Source of the DNA: Pampus argenteus
Lineage: Eukaryota > Chordata > Actinopteri > Scombriformes > Stromateidae
Direction of reading: 5' to 3'
Assembly: GCA_036937835.1 (NCBI GenBank)
Contig: CM072869.1
Span: 6,794,001 to 6,858,000, forward strand
Length of the DNA stretch: 64,000 nt
Part shown: positions 38,750 through 51,190 of the stretch, piece by piece
How the letters are laid out: every line of letters starts with the position of its first letter
How positions within the stretch are numbered: the first letter of the stretch is position 1
The notes under the pieces: generated by a model
Databases searched by the model: none
What the model was told of the DNA's origin: nothing
The model's input: the letters and a program-made list of their open reading frames with translations, nothing else
Made by a program: the position numbers and the translations under genes

Positions 38750-41125
38750 TGTGTGAGTTGCCCAGTTGTCATGGAGTTATACATGTTCAAAAATTTCGAT
38801 TTTTCTGAGCTAATATGGAGAATTTAATGTAAATCTGCTGAGGACGATTTTGTGATCCGATCAAAAGCTCCAGAATGGGAACTAAATGGAGCTCGTGAGC
38901 GTTTCTCTAATTAAACAGAGCAGAGTCAAAACAGTGAGACAGATCCATATCCTTCAGTTGACCTTCACATTATGCAACCTTCAAACAGGAAACTAAAACA
39001 TATTCGATATAATTACCATCAAACAAAAATTTTGCCACCGTAACGGTCACACAAACACTAAGTCTCACGCTCAAGTCTCAGCACAAAATTCCAACTTGGT
39101 TTTGAGTCATTTGAGTGTGAAATGCAAACTCTCGTCTGAGGTTTTTTAAGCCTAAAAGTGTTTGATCATGAAAGACATTCTCAGCTCACAGGGTTTGATT
39201 GGCGGGGCTTTGATAAATATCAGAGGACCTCAAGTGTTTTTCTTTTGCGGCGTTGCCAGGATATAAAACTATAAATAAACTATAATTATGCTAATGACAC
39301 CAGATATTCTCTGTAGCACTAAAGTATTCCTTGTCCTTTTTTTTTTTTGGGAAGAGATCTATTGACTTACGAATCAGCGGTTGTCGAATTTCCCTCGAGC
39401 CACTTGGAACATAGCTTAGTAGCCTGGCATCAGTTCATAAATACAAACACATGGAAAGTGAGATTTGATTAACTGCAGCGAGAACTTGAGTGAGTGGCAC
39501 AGTAACGCCTTCATCTAATAGCAATAGGTGTTGGATATGGAACCAAACACAACTTCCAATTTCAAATTCCTCTGAAGCTTGCAGACAGTTAAACATACTG
39601 TACATAAGCCATTTTGCACTCAGTTTCTCACACAACAGAGGTTCAGCGAAAACACCAAACAGCCTGGCCTGTGCTCCATCTTCAAACGTTAAAACATATC
39701 AAGGGTGTTGAAGGGAACCAAGTGTGAAATGGCCTCTTCTCCCAAGGTCTTCATTAGAGCAGAAACACACCGACTCTAAGCAGCAGGAGCGAGGTGGTTG
39801 AGCGGAGCGGTGATAGAGAGAGAGAGAGAGAAATGAGGCTGGATGAGGGGCTCCGGGTGGGGATCACAGGGGTCTCACACGGAAACAGAGAGATTCATTT
39901 CCTCTGTGACAAGTGTGGGTTGGCTAGTTACACGTGTCAGATGTGGCAGGACTTTGGAAAAGGGGGGACGAGGGGACTGATGATGGTGGGATGCAGAGGG
40001 GGAGGAAGGGGGGGGGGAAAGCCAATACCACTGCCTGAGAGACACCACCTGCTGCCTTTGGCTACCCCTTTTAAGCCGTTTATGACCCCCCCCTACTTCC
40101 TCACACACACACACACATAAACACACCTAAAGGCACAATTCCCATTTCCCATTTTCTTTTTCTCCCCTGCCACTCATTCCTTCCTACACTTTTCAGGGAC
40201 CTGCTGCTGGGCTACTCACATTCACACACACACATGCAGTATAGTATACACTATAGTAAAGTATAGTATACTCAGCAGAGTGCACGCATTCCCACAGACA
40301 TAGAGGAAAGAGCTGAAGAAAAATGCCATCATCCGAGCTTCGTAGTCGTTTTTTTTTTTTTTTTCTTCCCGACAGCCTCCACCTGACGGGAAGCTCAGAT
40401 CTTTAATTGACTGTCTCAGAAGTGATGACAACTTAAAATCCCGACTGATATGCAAGGATACAACGTGAAAGAGGGACGAGCGAACAAAGCTTCTGTTGTG
40501 ACTACCTGAACAAAGTGAACTGCAAAAATCAGTCATTTGCTATTTTAAAAACGTTACTAATGAGCTATCACTGTTAGTGTTGGTAGAGATATTATTAAAG
40601 AGGCACATCTCCTGATGCAATGGAGCAGTCATGGAGGTAATAGGAGCTGTGGAGAAAGCACACATCTCGCATGCTAATATGATGTGGGAAGTTGGAGGAT
40701 ATATATCCGTGGGAAATATTGAAATCACTGGCAATGTCTCGGAGACATCCATCTAAAAATAAACCACATTAATTAATCGCTCGTACGTACTGATGCAAAG
40801 CAGAGGTGTGCGCAGGTGCTACATCATCACTATCTGGCTCCAAGAAAGAGAGGTTAAAATTACTTCTGACTAATTAATGGTTTGATGTCTTGCAGGAGAC
40901 CTGTAGCTAAATGATCAGAGAAAATCAATTGCTACAGTTACCATATGTTGGATGACACACATCAAACCTGCACGCGTGTGTGTTTAACTATACACAACAT
41001 GTAGCTTTTGTCTTTATGAGATTTTTTTTTTCTGAATCTTCTCTTTTGTTTTGAGACAATATTGTGCAGAAAAACACTCACCCACTCAACCTCAGATGCC
41101 ACAGTAAGAGTCTCCTGATCCATCA

Positions 41126-41128
41126 GTC

Positions 41129-41164
<36 letters not shown>
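41126..41164. repeat. (CT)n microsatellite
   Basis: CT dinucleotide run with one interruption near its start, in a pdzrn4 intron. Confidence 0.9.
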
Positions 41165-41165
<1 letters not shown>

Positions 41166-43377
41166 CCTTTTGATTTTGATTTTTCCTCCATTTTCCCGGC
41201 GAGCTCTGTGCCTCTCAGGCAGGAGACTGCAGCGTGAGGGCTGACAGTAAATTAATGACTGCGATGGCGTGATTTAAGGGGGGAAGATTGTCGGCCCACC
41301 ATCAAAGCACATTGGACGCTGTCATAATAATCGTGCCTTTGATTACCAGTAATTGAAAAAGCAGTCATAAATGCATGGATGGCTACCATCGACAGTAATG
41401 GAGCGAAGGCCATCTCTCAGCTTGAAGTACTCCGCTTCCTCAGAACTCACCAGAACCATCAAAGAGATGGTTACTAACATGGTGTTGTGGCCACATACAT
41501 ACATATCAAGGGAGCCAAGAAAAATTGTGTGATGTTTCTGTGTGAAATGCAATAATGCCAAGCAATAAGGCATGTGTGTTTCTTTAGAGAGGACAGAGGA
41601 CATTATAGACTTCTCACTGAGTCCAACGTTTCTTCTTCTTCAGTTTTAACCATCAGCAGCAGAATCTTAAAACTCTCACTAAGAAAAATAAGAGACACGT
41701 ATGCTGAGAGGAACACAGTAACGTTAAGGAAGAATAATAATGCTGTGAATGTATACTTCTTTTACTGTGGCATCTGGCATCTCTGCACCTCATCAACTCT
41801 CAACATGTTGATTAAAGGGAACGTCATTGTCTGTGTGAAGGAGGAGAAGAGTGAAATAAATTTAGATTCTCTGTGATGTGATGGCAAACTTCTCTCCCCA
41901 ACTGTAATTTCTCACCTGACGTAAGTAATTTAATGAAATGTCTTTCCTTCATTCTCTTTTCTCTCCTCCAGCAGCGAGTGAGGGGGTCACGTTGACTCTG
42001 AAAGTGGCTTTTCAGCTTTAACCTACATCTCCCCCCCCCCTTCAAAGCGTTTTCAGTTGACATACAGTAAGTGAGGCTGCATTAGCATGCTATCTAACTC
42101 CCCAAGCATGAAATAAAAAAAATATATAAAAAACGGTGCAGGCTACAAAGCATACACAGTATAATAGGATTTGTTAATAGAAATGAGGCATAAAGAAAGG
42201 CTTTAATATATTACACTTGTTCCGATTTGATACTGGGGCCTCTGCGATCCAAGCGGGTGCACAAATCTCTTTAGGATGTGAAGAAACAGCTCAAAGTTCA
42301 TTGGGTGGAAGCATTCAGAACTAATTCAAATGAAACAAGTAAGATGAGGGAGGGGTGAGCAATCATCGTACATCAGACCAAGCAGAGCCTTTTCACTTGC
42401 AATATGCTCCAATGTCAATGACTTGGAAGTAAAGAATATTGGTCCGAAGCTATTTATCTCTTCCTGTCACGGTTGAGTCAATGCATCTATATGTATATCT
42501 GTATGTGTGAGAGATCAACTGCCTTTGGAAACATCACCTATCCAGCTGTTACACTCTAGTAAGATGCGGAAGCAAAGAAATGTGTTTCTATCTTTTTTTT
42601 TTTTTTTTCTTATCAGCACCTGCCACACACACCTCACTTGATTTGGTTCAAGCTCAAACTCCAGGTTAACTAGCTTGCAAGTTTTTTTTAAATTTTATTT
42701 CCAGAGTTGTGAAAACAATTAGCAAATATCAGGTAACAGTTTTTCTACTTTCTCTTTTTGCAAAAAAGATGAAGACATGTCATCATTGCCTGTGGAAACA
42801 AGAGATTTTTCATTTGCAATGAGGCTGATTGTCTGTCACTACTGCCCCCCTGAGATCTGCCTCTAGAGTCATTTAGTGTTTGGGTCCTTATAAATGAGGA
42901 CTGTTGAGGGATCAGCAGCCTCAACCAAATCAAAAACAGAGTTAAAATAAAATCTTATAACTATACACAGGTTAATATTTGTTTTCTTTTTTAAGGAAAT
43001 GAAATGGAAAGGAAATGACTGCACCAGGCCACGGTAAATAGTTACAGCCTGTAACACATCAAATACAACGTGTTCATTAGTAAGCTTTAGAGGAGCTTTT
43101 CTTTAAACTTCGGACAGAACCAGACTAATTGTGTCCCCTTTGCTTCTATTTCTTCATGCTAAGGTAAGCTAAATGTCTTCGAGCTCTAGGTTCATACTTA
43201 AACACGAGTGCCGTATCGATCTTCTCAACTAACTCTCTGCAAGAAAGCAAATCTGGTGTATAAACTTTGTAACAGCAGCGACTCAATATCGCTTTCTATA
43301 TACCTGTGAGAAGCTAAAAATCAGTCGATACTAATGGCCATGCTCCAGATAACAGTGATGTCAAGTGCAATTCTTAC

Positions 43378-43480
43378 CTCGTATTCAAACTCCTCTGTCC
43401 TCTCTCCGTCCACTGGAACAGGGGAGAGGTAATCTGTCCCTTCATAGTAATCCTGGTCCATTGTATGCAGAGAATGACAG
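43378..43480 (-). CDS. pdzrn4: PDZRN4 coding exon, linker between PDZ1 and PDZ2
   Basis: This 103-nt exon has an acceptor TCTGACAG and a donor GAG|GTAAGA on the - strand. Its first base completes a split codon (AG|C, Ser) with the preceding exon, and it ends in phase 0. It encodes CHSLHTMDQDYYEGTDYLSP, then VPVDGERTEEFEYE. CHSLHxMxxxxYE...RTEdFEYE is characteristic of PDZRN4. The segment is acidic and tyrosine-rich and probably unstructured. It joins as FEYE|EVQLCRLSSQ. Confidence 0.95.
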
Positions 43481-45334
43481 CTGTCAGACAGAGGAAGAAA
43501 AAGAGGGAAAGACAGACAGAGAGAGAGGAGGCAGAGGAATAGAAAGAGGCGGAGAGTTGGGCGTAAGCATGATCCTTTTCCTCATTTTCTCTTAAATGTG
43601 TTCAATACCTCCAAGTGACAGGATTTTCCTCGTCTTTGTCTTTTTTTTTTTTTCCCCTCTTTGTGGAATCTGATGAATAAAGGATTTGTCAAGGGCTTTC
43701 ACTGCAGCTGGAGTGTGAGTGATAAAAGTACAGCCCCCTCTTAATAACAGCATATCCACATAATTTGCTTCCTGCTCTCGACAGACAAAACCCCCCCACA
43801 TTGTACGGCGTAATTCTATTATTCTTCCCTCACTCGCTGAACAAAAACAGCATTGTAAAGGCCTAACAAGATGAGCAGCTTTCAGTGCCACACAGGATAA
43901 TCGCGGCGGAGTAAAAACTTCGTTGAACACGCTGAATGATTTGTGTGACTCTCCGAATAACCTAGCACTGTAAAACTGTCCCGAAAAACAATCTTCTACT
44001 GACAAAACCAGACTGATAAATGTCATGAATGCTTTATGCTTTGATGCTCTAATATTACAACAACAACTTTTTGGCAGCAAGCGCGAAAAAGAACACAATT
44101 ACAAATTTTACAATCTAGCCTCAAAAAATAAAAAGTGACAAACATTTGTTACAGTTATAAAAATCACTCGTATATTGGATTGCGCGCACCTGATCTCAGA
44201 TGAAAAGAAGGAAAATGCGAGTTTTATGGGACACGTTGATTACATTTGGGCTCGGGCCCCGGGGCTGTGAGTAGCCCGCGAGCACGCCGTTGCACTGTGT
44301 TGCCTAGTTTTTTTTATTTTTTATTAGCCCATTTGCTTTAATCACCTTGTAAACCTTCCATGAGTCAAAATAGAAACGCCAAGCAGCGGCAATTATGGCA
44401 AGAAGCCCCTGTGGGGATTTCTATGGTGATATTGTGTGAGATCATCAGGTCATGTATAGTGCTTTATAAAAGTACCTAACGTGTGACATCGATAATAACG
44501 CAGATTTTAATGATGATAATAGCTGACAGAGATGAAGCAACTGACTAAATCCTATCCCAGAATGTCTAAATGAGTCTCTCCGGTGACGAACGACAACAGA
44601 TACTCTGACTTTAAGGCTTCAAGATGTTAATCATTGTTGGAATTAATTACTTACTGTATCTAGAAAGTCCTGACTTCCCGGTTCAGTGCCATAAAGCTCC
44701 TGTGTCGCTACTGTTTCATTGGTTCATTCCCAGGAGGTGAAACCTAGATATTACTTTATGCTAAACTTTTCTTGTTCTCGGTTTACTTCTCCTTTGAGAT
44801 GAGCGGAATATAAACTGAAATGCCAGACGAAGATAATAATGAACCCCCGTTTCTTTTGTTGTTTTTCAGGAAAACCTCTGGTTGATACTTTCAAACGATT
44901 TTTTCTTTGTACATATTTTTATGCCTCATATAAACAATATAAACACGTCTTTGAGGTATTGCACTACCCGAGTATTCATTTGAGATGTGATGAGATGTCT
45001 GTTGATTCTGGTTTTGGAGTATTTGAGTACTTTTAACATATTCACAGCTCAATAATATCTCTCACCTCGTCTTTTTCCACTTTAATCACCATCAGTCCCA
45101 AGCCAAGTCAAAGGACACTAAAACAAACTCTGCTTTGTAGGATCAAAATAAGTTGTAATTGTAATCATATTAAAATAAATTAGATTATATCAAACCGCTG
45201 ACCTGCTTACTATGTATCACGGTTTCACATTCATCAAGTGTCTCAGGAAATATTTCTGATATAATATTAGGAAAGCAAAGAACTGCAAAGTTTCTGTGTG
45301 TTTACAGAAGTGTCAAACGATTCATCCAACAAAC
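43481..45334 (-). other. pdzrn4: pdzrn4 intron (phase 2)
   Basis: The intron interrupts a serine codon (AG|C). It contains a T run at 43640-43654 and a short GC-rich patch near 44245-44295 (CTCGGGCCCCGGGGC region). A 168-codon open frame at 43592-44098 (-) crosses it but has no recognisable protein features. Confidence 0.85.
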
Positions 45335-45588
45335 CTGTCAGAGAGCAGGAAGGGACAGACGTCAGGCACAGGAGGGGTTGAAGGCCGGAGCTTTGCCAGC
45401 GCCATGATGTGTTCAAAGGTGATGTCAGTCTGAGTGCACACATCCACCACATGGATTTCCTGAGGGGGGCCATGGGGTCGGCCGCTGGGGGTCCGCCTGA
45501 TGACCTGAACCACGACGGGGTCCTTGGCAGTGCGAAAGGTCTCCACAGTCTCCTCATGGCTACTCTTGGACAACTCTTTCCCATTCAC
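45335..45588 (-). CDS. pdzrn4: PDZRN4 coding exon, C-terminal half of PDZ1 and linker
   Basis: This 254-nt exon has an acceptor CTGTCCTCCTCAG and a donor ACAG|GTTTGT on the - strand. It opens in phase 0 and ends two bases into a serine codon. It encodes VNGKELSKSSHEETVETFRT, AKDPVVVQVIRRTPSGRP, then a linker with CTQTDITFEHIMALAKLRPS and PPVPDVCPFLLSD. VNGKEL...HEETVETFRTAK...VVVQVIRR is the second half of PDZ1 (helix B and last strand). TQTDITFEHIMALAKLRP.TPPVPD.CPFLLSD is strongly conserved in PDZRN4. The first half of PDZ1, the RING finger and the zinc-finger region should lie in upstream exons. I did not find them before 64000. Confidence 0.94.
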
Positions 45589-47215
45589 CTGAGGAGGACA
45601 GAGAAAAAAAATATACTGTACCTGTGTGTATTGCATGTGTGACATGAAAACTTAGTGTGCCTTATTCATTGTGCATATTTTTTGCTGTGGAAGAATTTAT
45701 CATGGAAGCAGAACAGCTGTTGGGTTAGATGCTATCCAACTGGTTCAGCTAAGCTTCAGTGAGAACCAGCAAAAATGCATAAAAGGGAAGCAAAGAAATA
45801 TAGCTAATATAACATTTTACATGATCCCAAAGGACATTTGTTTACCAGTCAGGTCACAGAAATGCCCTGATGTTAAATAATATGGAATATTTGAAATGAA
45901 ATATTAATAAATATACCTAAATAAATACCCTCAGTACCACAGATAGATCATTTTCTATTCAAGACAGATGATCAAAAAGGAATCTTTATGCATACACTAT
46001 TGGAAAACATACAGACAACAACAGTTTGATGCAACATTATCAGATCAAAGCCCCCGTTCGCTCAGTCCATCTTCAACCTCATCTCCACAAAACGGACTGA
46101 ATTTTCTGGCAGATTGAAAACCGTTTGCACTACAGCTGGCACATATAAAGAAAATCATTGCTTCGTTTAGCAGCAGTAATTTCTCTGGAAGAGAAACCAT
46201 AGCTGTGGGATACCTCAGGGAATGCGCTTTGGTATATAAATGCTGAAACCAGAGATTATAATTTAGATAACCACAGAAATTGAGACAGAAAAAGAAAAAG
46301 GTAGGAATAATTACACTTGCAGTTGTATTTAAATTTGGTTTTGGATGGGGATGGATTTTGCTTGCGCAGCAAACTGAAAAAGTGTTAAAATGATATTTGG
46401 AGTAAAAGAAGGCATTTATATTTGCTAGTGTCAGCTGTGGAGAAATATAGCAAAGCTGGGAAAATCAAAAGCAGCAGTGTTTCAACGACTCAAGACGCAA
46501 ACTCTGTTTAAAATACAACGCACTGGTAGAAATAAAAACAACATATCCTCATTTCAGACTTCCAAAATGACCTGAATCCACGAGCAGTCAACTAAATGAA
46601 CATTGAAAAGCCAGACGTCAACAGAGAGAGCTTCAGATACTCCAGCTGAATGAGTGAATAAACTCAATGTGTATTATGAGACACATTCTCAGTGAATTTG
46701 ACACAGCGCATTTTGAAAAATATTTTGAAGCGCGACAATAAATCCTCTGTAATGTCAGATTCAGTATGGATCATAAATATGTCTGCCTACATGTTTTCCC
46801 TATTCGCAGATATGCTGTTTATGATGACAGTTGGTGTCTTTTAACAGATGGCTTTCAACTCAGAAGGTTTAGTGTAATGTAGTATGTGATTATCTAAAAA
46901 CTATGTGAAGAATGAAATTTACTTTTTCACCCAAATGATATTTTGGCAACAAAAAACAAAAAACTGAATTTTTCTCACGTTTGGTTTTAGGAGAGAGATT
47001 TCTGTCATCAACCAAAAAAAAACGGAAGTAAATGGAATTGTGTTGTCTGTGGTCCTTTAAGTACTATATTGCAGGATTTAACAGTGACATCTTTTTCCAG
47101 AAATGTTATACTGGATAACCCACAGGCTCTACTGTAAACTGATTTTATACGGACTACTTTTTTCTGAGAATGTTAAAGATAAAAACAGTTTACAGACAAG
47201 TCATTACCTGAAAAG

Positions 47216-47252
47216 ATATATATATATATAAAGTTATATTTATATATATATA
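47216..47252. repeat. TA-rich microsatellite
   Basis: Two TA runs separated by AAAGTTATATT, able to form an imperfect cruciform. Confidence 0.85.
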
Positions 47253-47980
47253 TGTTTGTGTGTTTACAATGTAACACTGGTGGTATCACAACAACACCTC
47301 CCATCCTGGGTTCATTTCGTCTCGCTGTGAACGTGTGTGTTTATAATACAGTTTGGTTTTTTTTCTTTCCCTCCTCGATGCGTCTCCCTAGAGACCGAGT
47401 GATGCCCTACAAAACAACAAACAACTTATTTTCACAGCGATAACAGTATAGCCAAATACAGTATAACTCCCTTAGCTCTTATTGTGCTCTGGTCTGCTCC
47501 CCTGCCTCCTGACATGACCTTTGTTTGTAGCCATGTTGCATTAATCACCTGAGCGTGAGATAAACTGGGTCAACACCATTCCTGTGGAAGTGCAGGGCAC
47601 ATTTGATAGGGGGGGGAGGCATCCCTCATCCCTCACACTACAAACCCACTTTCATTGTGGTTTGTGGATACTCAGCAGTTATTAAGTACTGCAGCACATA
47701 CACTTGACTTAAGTACTGTATTAAAGAAACATGGGTGCATTATAATAATTAGCTCATACAGTACAGATCCTTTGACTGTGTCTCTACCTCTGACTTATTT
47801 TTCCTCTCTGTCTCCCTCTGCTTGTGTCTCTCTCTCTGCAGCCTAATCCTGGAACAGGGAGCTTGGTGGAAACAAAGGAGTTGGAGCAGACAAATGAGGC
47901 AGCCTATGGTGTATGACAGTCCTGGAGAAAAATGATCAAATTTCCCAGCTCTCCCTCTGGTGTAGCCTGCTTGGTCCAGG

Positions 47981-48002
47981 CTCCTCCTCCTCCTCCTCCT
48001 CC
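47981..48002. repeat. (CTC)n trinucleotide tract
   Basis: Seven consecutive CTC units. Frames that read it as poly-Ser or poly-Arg are artefacts of the repeat. Confidence 0.9.
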
Positions 48003-51000
48003 AAGCCTTCCCACTTGCTAGCTGCACACCATGGCCGTAATGAAACAAGAGGAAACACATCAGAAAAAGAGAAGGGAGTGTTTTTTAATTCTCTTCAATG
48101 GTTTTCATGAGAACCAGATGGGACAATTAATCCCCAATCAACATAGGAATATTAAGTAGCCTTAACTCCTGCATGAGGGACTTGTTCTTTGGCTGATGTC
48201 TATTCAGCTAAACACACTTCTCCAGTTAGTTGTTGGGATGTGTACACCAAAGTCCTATCTGACAGATGGGGCAGGGATCTATAATCCTGGCCACAGCTTG
48301 CTGGATATCCTCAGATATTCTCACGCTGAAGATGTGCCTTCAGCACAGTCCTTGAGATGCCCTGTGACAGCTTTACTTTTGGATCATCAGTTTGCATGCC
48401 TAAAGATGGCGAAGGTGACTTCCAGTAAGAGGTTGAACGACTAAACACCATTTCTTCCCACATTCACTGCATTCACTTCTATAGCCTGTAGCAGCTTGAA
48501 GTTTCATTACACATATTTTAATATATACACAAGCATAAACTATCCTCTCCAAGTGTGGATGTAAAGCACGCAAATACATATTCATTCATAAAACACATGC
48601 TGGTAAACAAAATCTGTTTGCAACAAATTATTTATCAGCTGTAGAGTTTCTCGAGTGCAAGCGCTGCGTAGCCCAAAAACTGCTCCATATGCAACGAGTC
48701 AACATGAGTTATCTTATTGGTCTGGAACAGAAACAATGGTGATTATTCATGAGAGATGATACGGCACAGGAGATCATCAGGTAAATGTGCAGTTGGAAAG
48801 GAAATGGGCGCTGGAATGGAGTAGCTGGACCAAGGCACACGTGCTGGCTGTTTGCACACGGATATGCAGCAGCTGTAGCCAGAAGAGAAATGTGTTTTCA
48901 TTCGAAGCCCCCCCCCGAGACGACCACCAGCTTTTCCACAACAAATGCAGTAAACCAGCTTAGTGGAGTGTAACCAAAGGATAAAACCGCTTTCTTTCAA
49001 TTTCCCGTATAGACAAAGACATTTAAAACTTGTGTACTTGTGATGCAGCTAAGTGTATTAAGCCTCTGCTCCAGTAAATATCGCCCATCACTTTAAGCTG
49101 TTCGGAGCCATTATGAGCAAACAAACAGACTTACTTAAGAACTTCACCAAAAGCCACTGTTTTTTTGTTTTGGTTTTTACAGCTTTGAGTCTGTATCTGC
49201 CTATAGCAAAGCACAATCCTCTCATCTGTGTCTCATCTCGTCATTTATCCTCCAGGTACGAGGACAAGCGAGAAAGAACAAACATGCGGTGGCTTAGCTC
49301 GACACCTTCAGGCGTCTCTTCTGTCAGTGCTTTTGTCTCATCGACTTCTGCCTCCCATCAATATCTCCGAAGACCCAGGGGCAGAATGTAGTGACAGTGG
49401 TAGTAAAGTGTGGCCAGTTTATCTGTTAAGATGTCAACTTCAGCCACATCTGACACCGCTTCTGCTGAGGGACCATTTCTGTGGCAAGAGGCGCAGACAC
49501 TGCCGGCATCTTGCTGAGGATTACTGATAGAAGTGATTGATGTACTCCTTCTGCAAGAAGAAAAGGCAGCCCCGAGGCAGTAGACTCTAATAGTCCATTA
49601 GCTTTTTTTTTATGCTTTCGAATTAACTGCATACATTGTTTTATGGCTTGCATGTAGCACTTTGAATCTTAATGAAATGTTTTTGTTTTTCAATTTTATA
49701 GTGTATGCCGAACGCGTCTTCGCTTGTGTCCGGGTTGAACTGGAAATGCATTGGAATAAATTAAGCATGGTGATCCTTTCTACTTCAGCTGCACAGACGA
49801 GTAAATAAAGACTTCCAGCGGCAGTAGAAAGAGCAACAGAGGCTCATATTTAACCAGCGCATGTAACCTTGAGTTTTGTGCCTAACGTCTCTCCGTGCAG
49901 TAAGCCTTCCGTTACACACAGTCTGTATCTCCTGTGTGCAGTCACCTGCTGGTTTGAGTGGCAGCCTGTGGGGTGTTAAGTGTATGCAGGCAGATGGAGG
50001 AAGTGTAACATGTAGGTCATCCAGCCTCGGGAGTGTAGCGCTTACAGCCGTCGATTACACGCCTGTTCCATCTCCTCATCTTTTTGGGGAAAAGGCAGCA
50101 TGACCCCCTCGGCTTTAGAGTCCAGTCAGCTGTGTGGAGCGCTCAGATAAAAAGAGCAGGAGGCAAATGAGGAGTGATGACAGTGGCGGAGAAGGTAAAG
50201 GTAAGGTGGATGGGGACAGAGTTAGCATGGCCGCTACAGCTGTGCTCAAGAGATAAAAGAGGACATACTAATATTGGTCAAGCCAGTACTGGTAGAACAG
50301 AAACTATTTTTCATAAAATCTCTGATAAAATGTGCTCATGTCAACCCAATGTGGATGACATTTGAGAAGCTATAGTATGGATAAAACTTCTCAAGCATAT
50401 AGAGCAGCAAATCTTCAAAGTTTCTTAAACATAGATCTCTTCTGGATAATGTGAAAACCCACAACTTGTCGTTTTTATACTTCACTACAGTTAAATCGAG
50501 GTGGATATAGATACAGATGAGCACTATCTTCTGTTCATCCAAGGCATCAAATTACTCCAACTGTCACTCACTTCCAGGACCGTGGACATCAAAAATAACT
50601 CCTCCCACTTTGCATCTCTATTGTCTATTGATTTTCTCAACTGAGTCTGTGCAACAATAGAGTTGGAGGACAGTGAGACAGGTTGCCTGTTCAATGCTGA
50701 CAGACATCTGAAAGTCTTCCTCTACTTCAGCACCTGAACAGCAGAGTCGCTGCACTGCAGCTCCAACAACATCCATGTAGTTTAAAATTCTGTGTTTTCA
50801 ACATGTGAAACTCAATTTGCATTTTACATAAATAAAAAAAAAACGTATGTGAGAACGGGAACACTCAGTAGAGAAGTGAGTTTAAATACTCTGAAGTAAT
50901 TCCAAACGCAGGAAGACTGAGACCTGACGTGAACACGACTGCCACCTCATTCTCTTGGTGAGAAAACAGCTCGGGTTTCCTCTTTACATCCAAACGTCTC

Positions 51001-51146
51001 ATTTCAATAATAAGTGTCAGAATAAAATACGGGCCAACATCCGCTACAGTACAGCTCTTATGACTGCATAAATCACTCCTTGACAGTCAACCACTACAGC
51101 CTGAGCGACTCAAGAAACACAAAATAAAAATGACATGAAATGCAGA

Positions 51147-51190
51147 AAGAGAGCGAGAGAGATAGAGAGAGAGAAAGACAGAGAGAGAGT
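51147..51190. repeat. (GA)n microsatellite, imperfect
   Basis: GA-rich tract with several single-base interruptions, in a pdzrn4 intron. Confidence 0.9.

Larger units (their letters stand above)
38521..43377 (-). other. pdzrn4: pdzrn4 intron
   Basis: This 4.9-kb phase 0 intron contains the start of a hAT-type MITE (38688-38749), a GA run (39815-39832), CA tracts (40100-40117 and 40223-40234), a direct repeat of AGTATAGTATA at about 40236-40272, a T run (40350-40364), a CT microsatellite (41126-41164) and a T run (42593-42608). Short ORFs over these tracts are artefacts of low complexity. Confidence 0.85.

Noticed and set aside
39794..40126. Open frames of 108 (+) and 83 (-) codons
   Set aside because: They are driven by GA, G-rich and CA low-complexity tracts inside a pdzrn4 intron.
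43592..44098. 168-codon open frame on the - strand
   Set aside because: It lies wholly within the pdzrn4 phase 2 intron, includes poly-T-derived lysines, and shows no domain or splice signals in frame.
45061..45115. Segment reading LGLGLMVIKVEKDE before a GTGAGAG on the - strand, suggestive of an extra PDZ exon
   Set aside because: All three frames between the nearest acceptor (TTTGTTTTAG) and the donor contain a stop, and PDZ1 and PDZ2 are already joined in phase without it.
50572..50640. Segment on the - strand reading DAKWEELFLMSTVLE before GTGAGTGAC
   Set aside because: The donor is good but the upstream side has no pyrimidine tract, and the peptide is not part of PDZRN4. It may be a remnant of a repeat.
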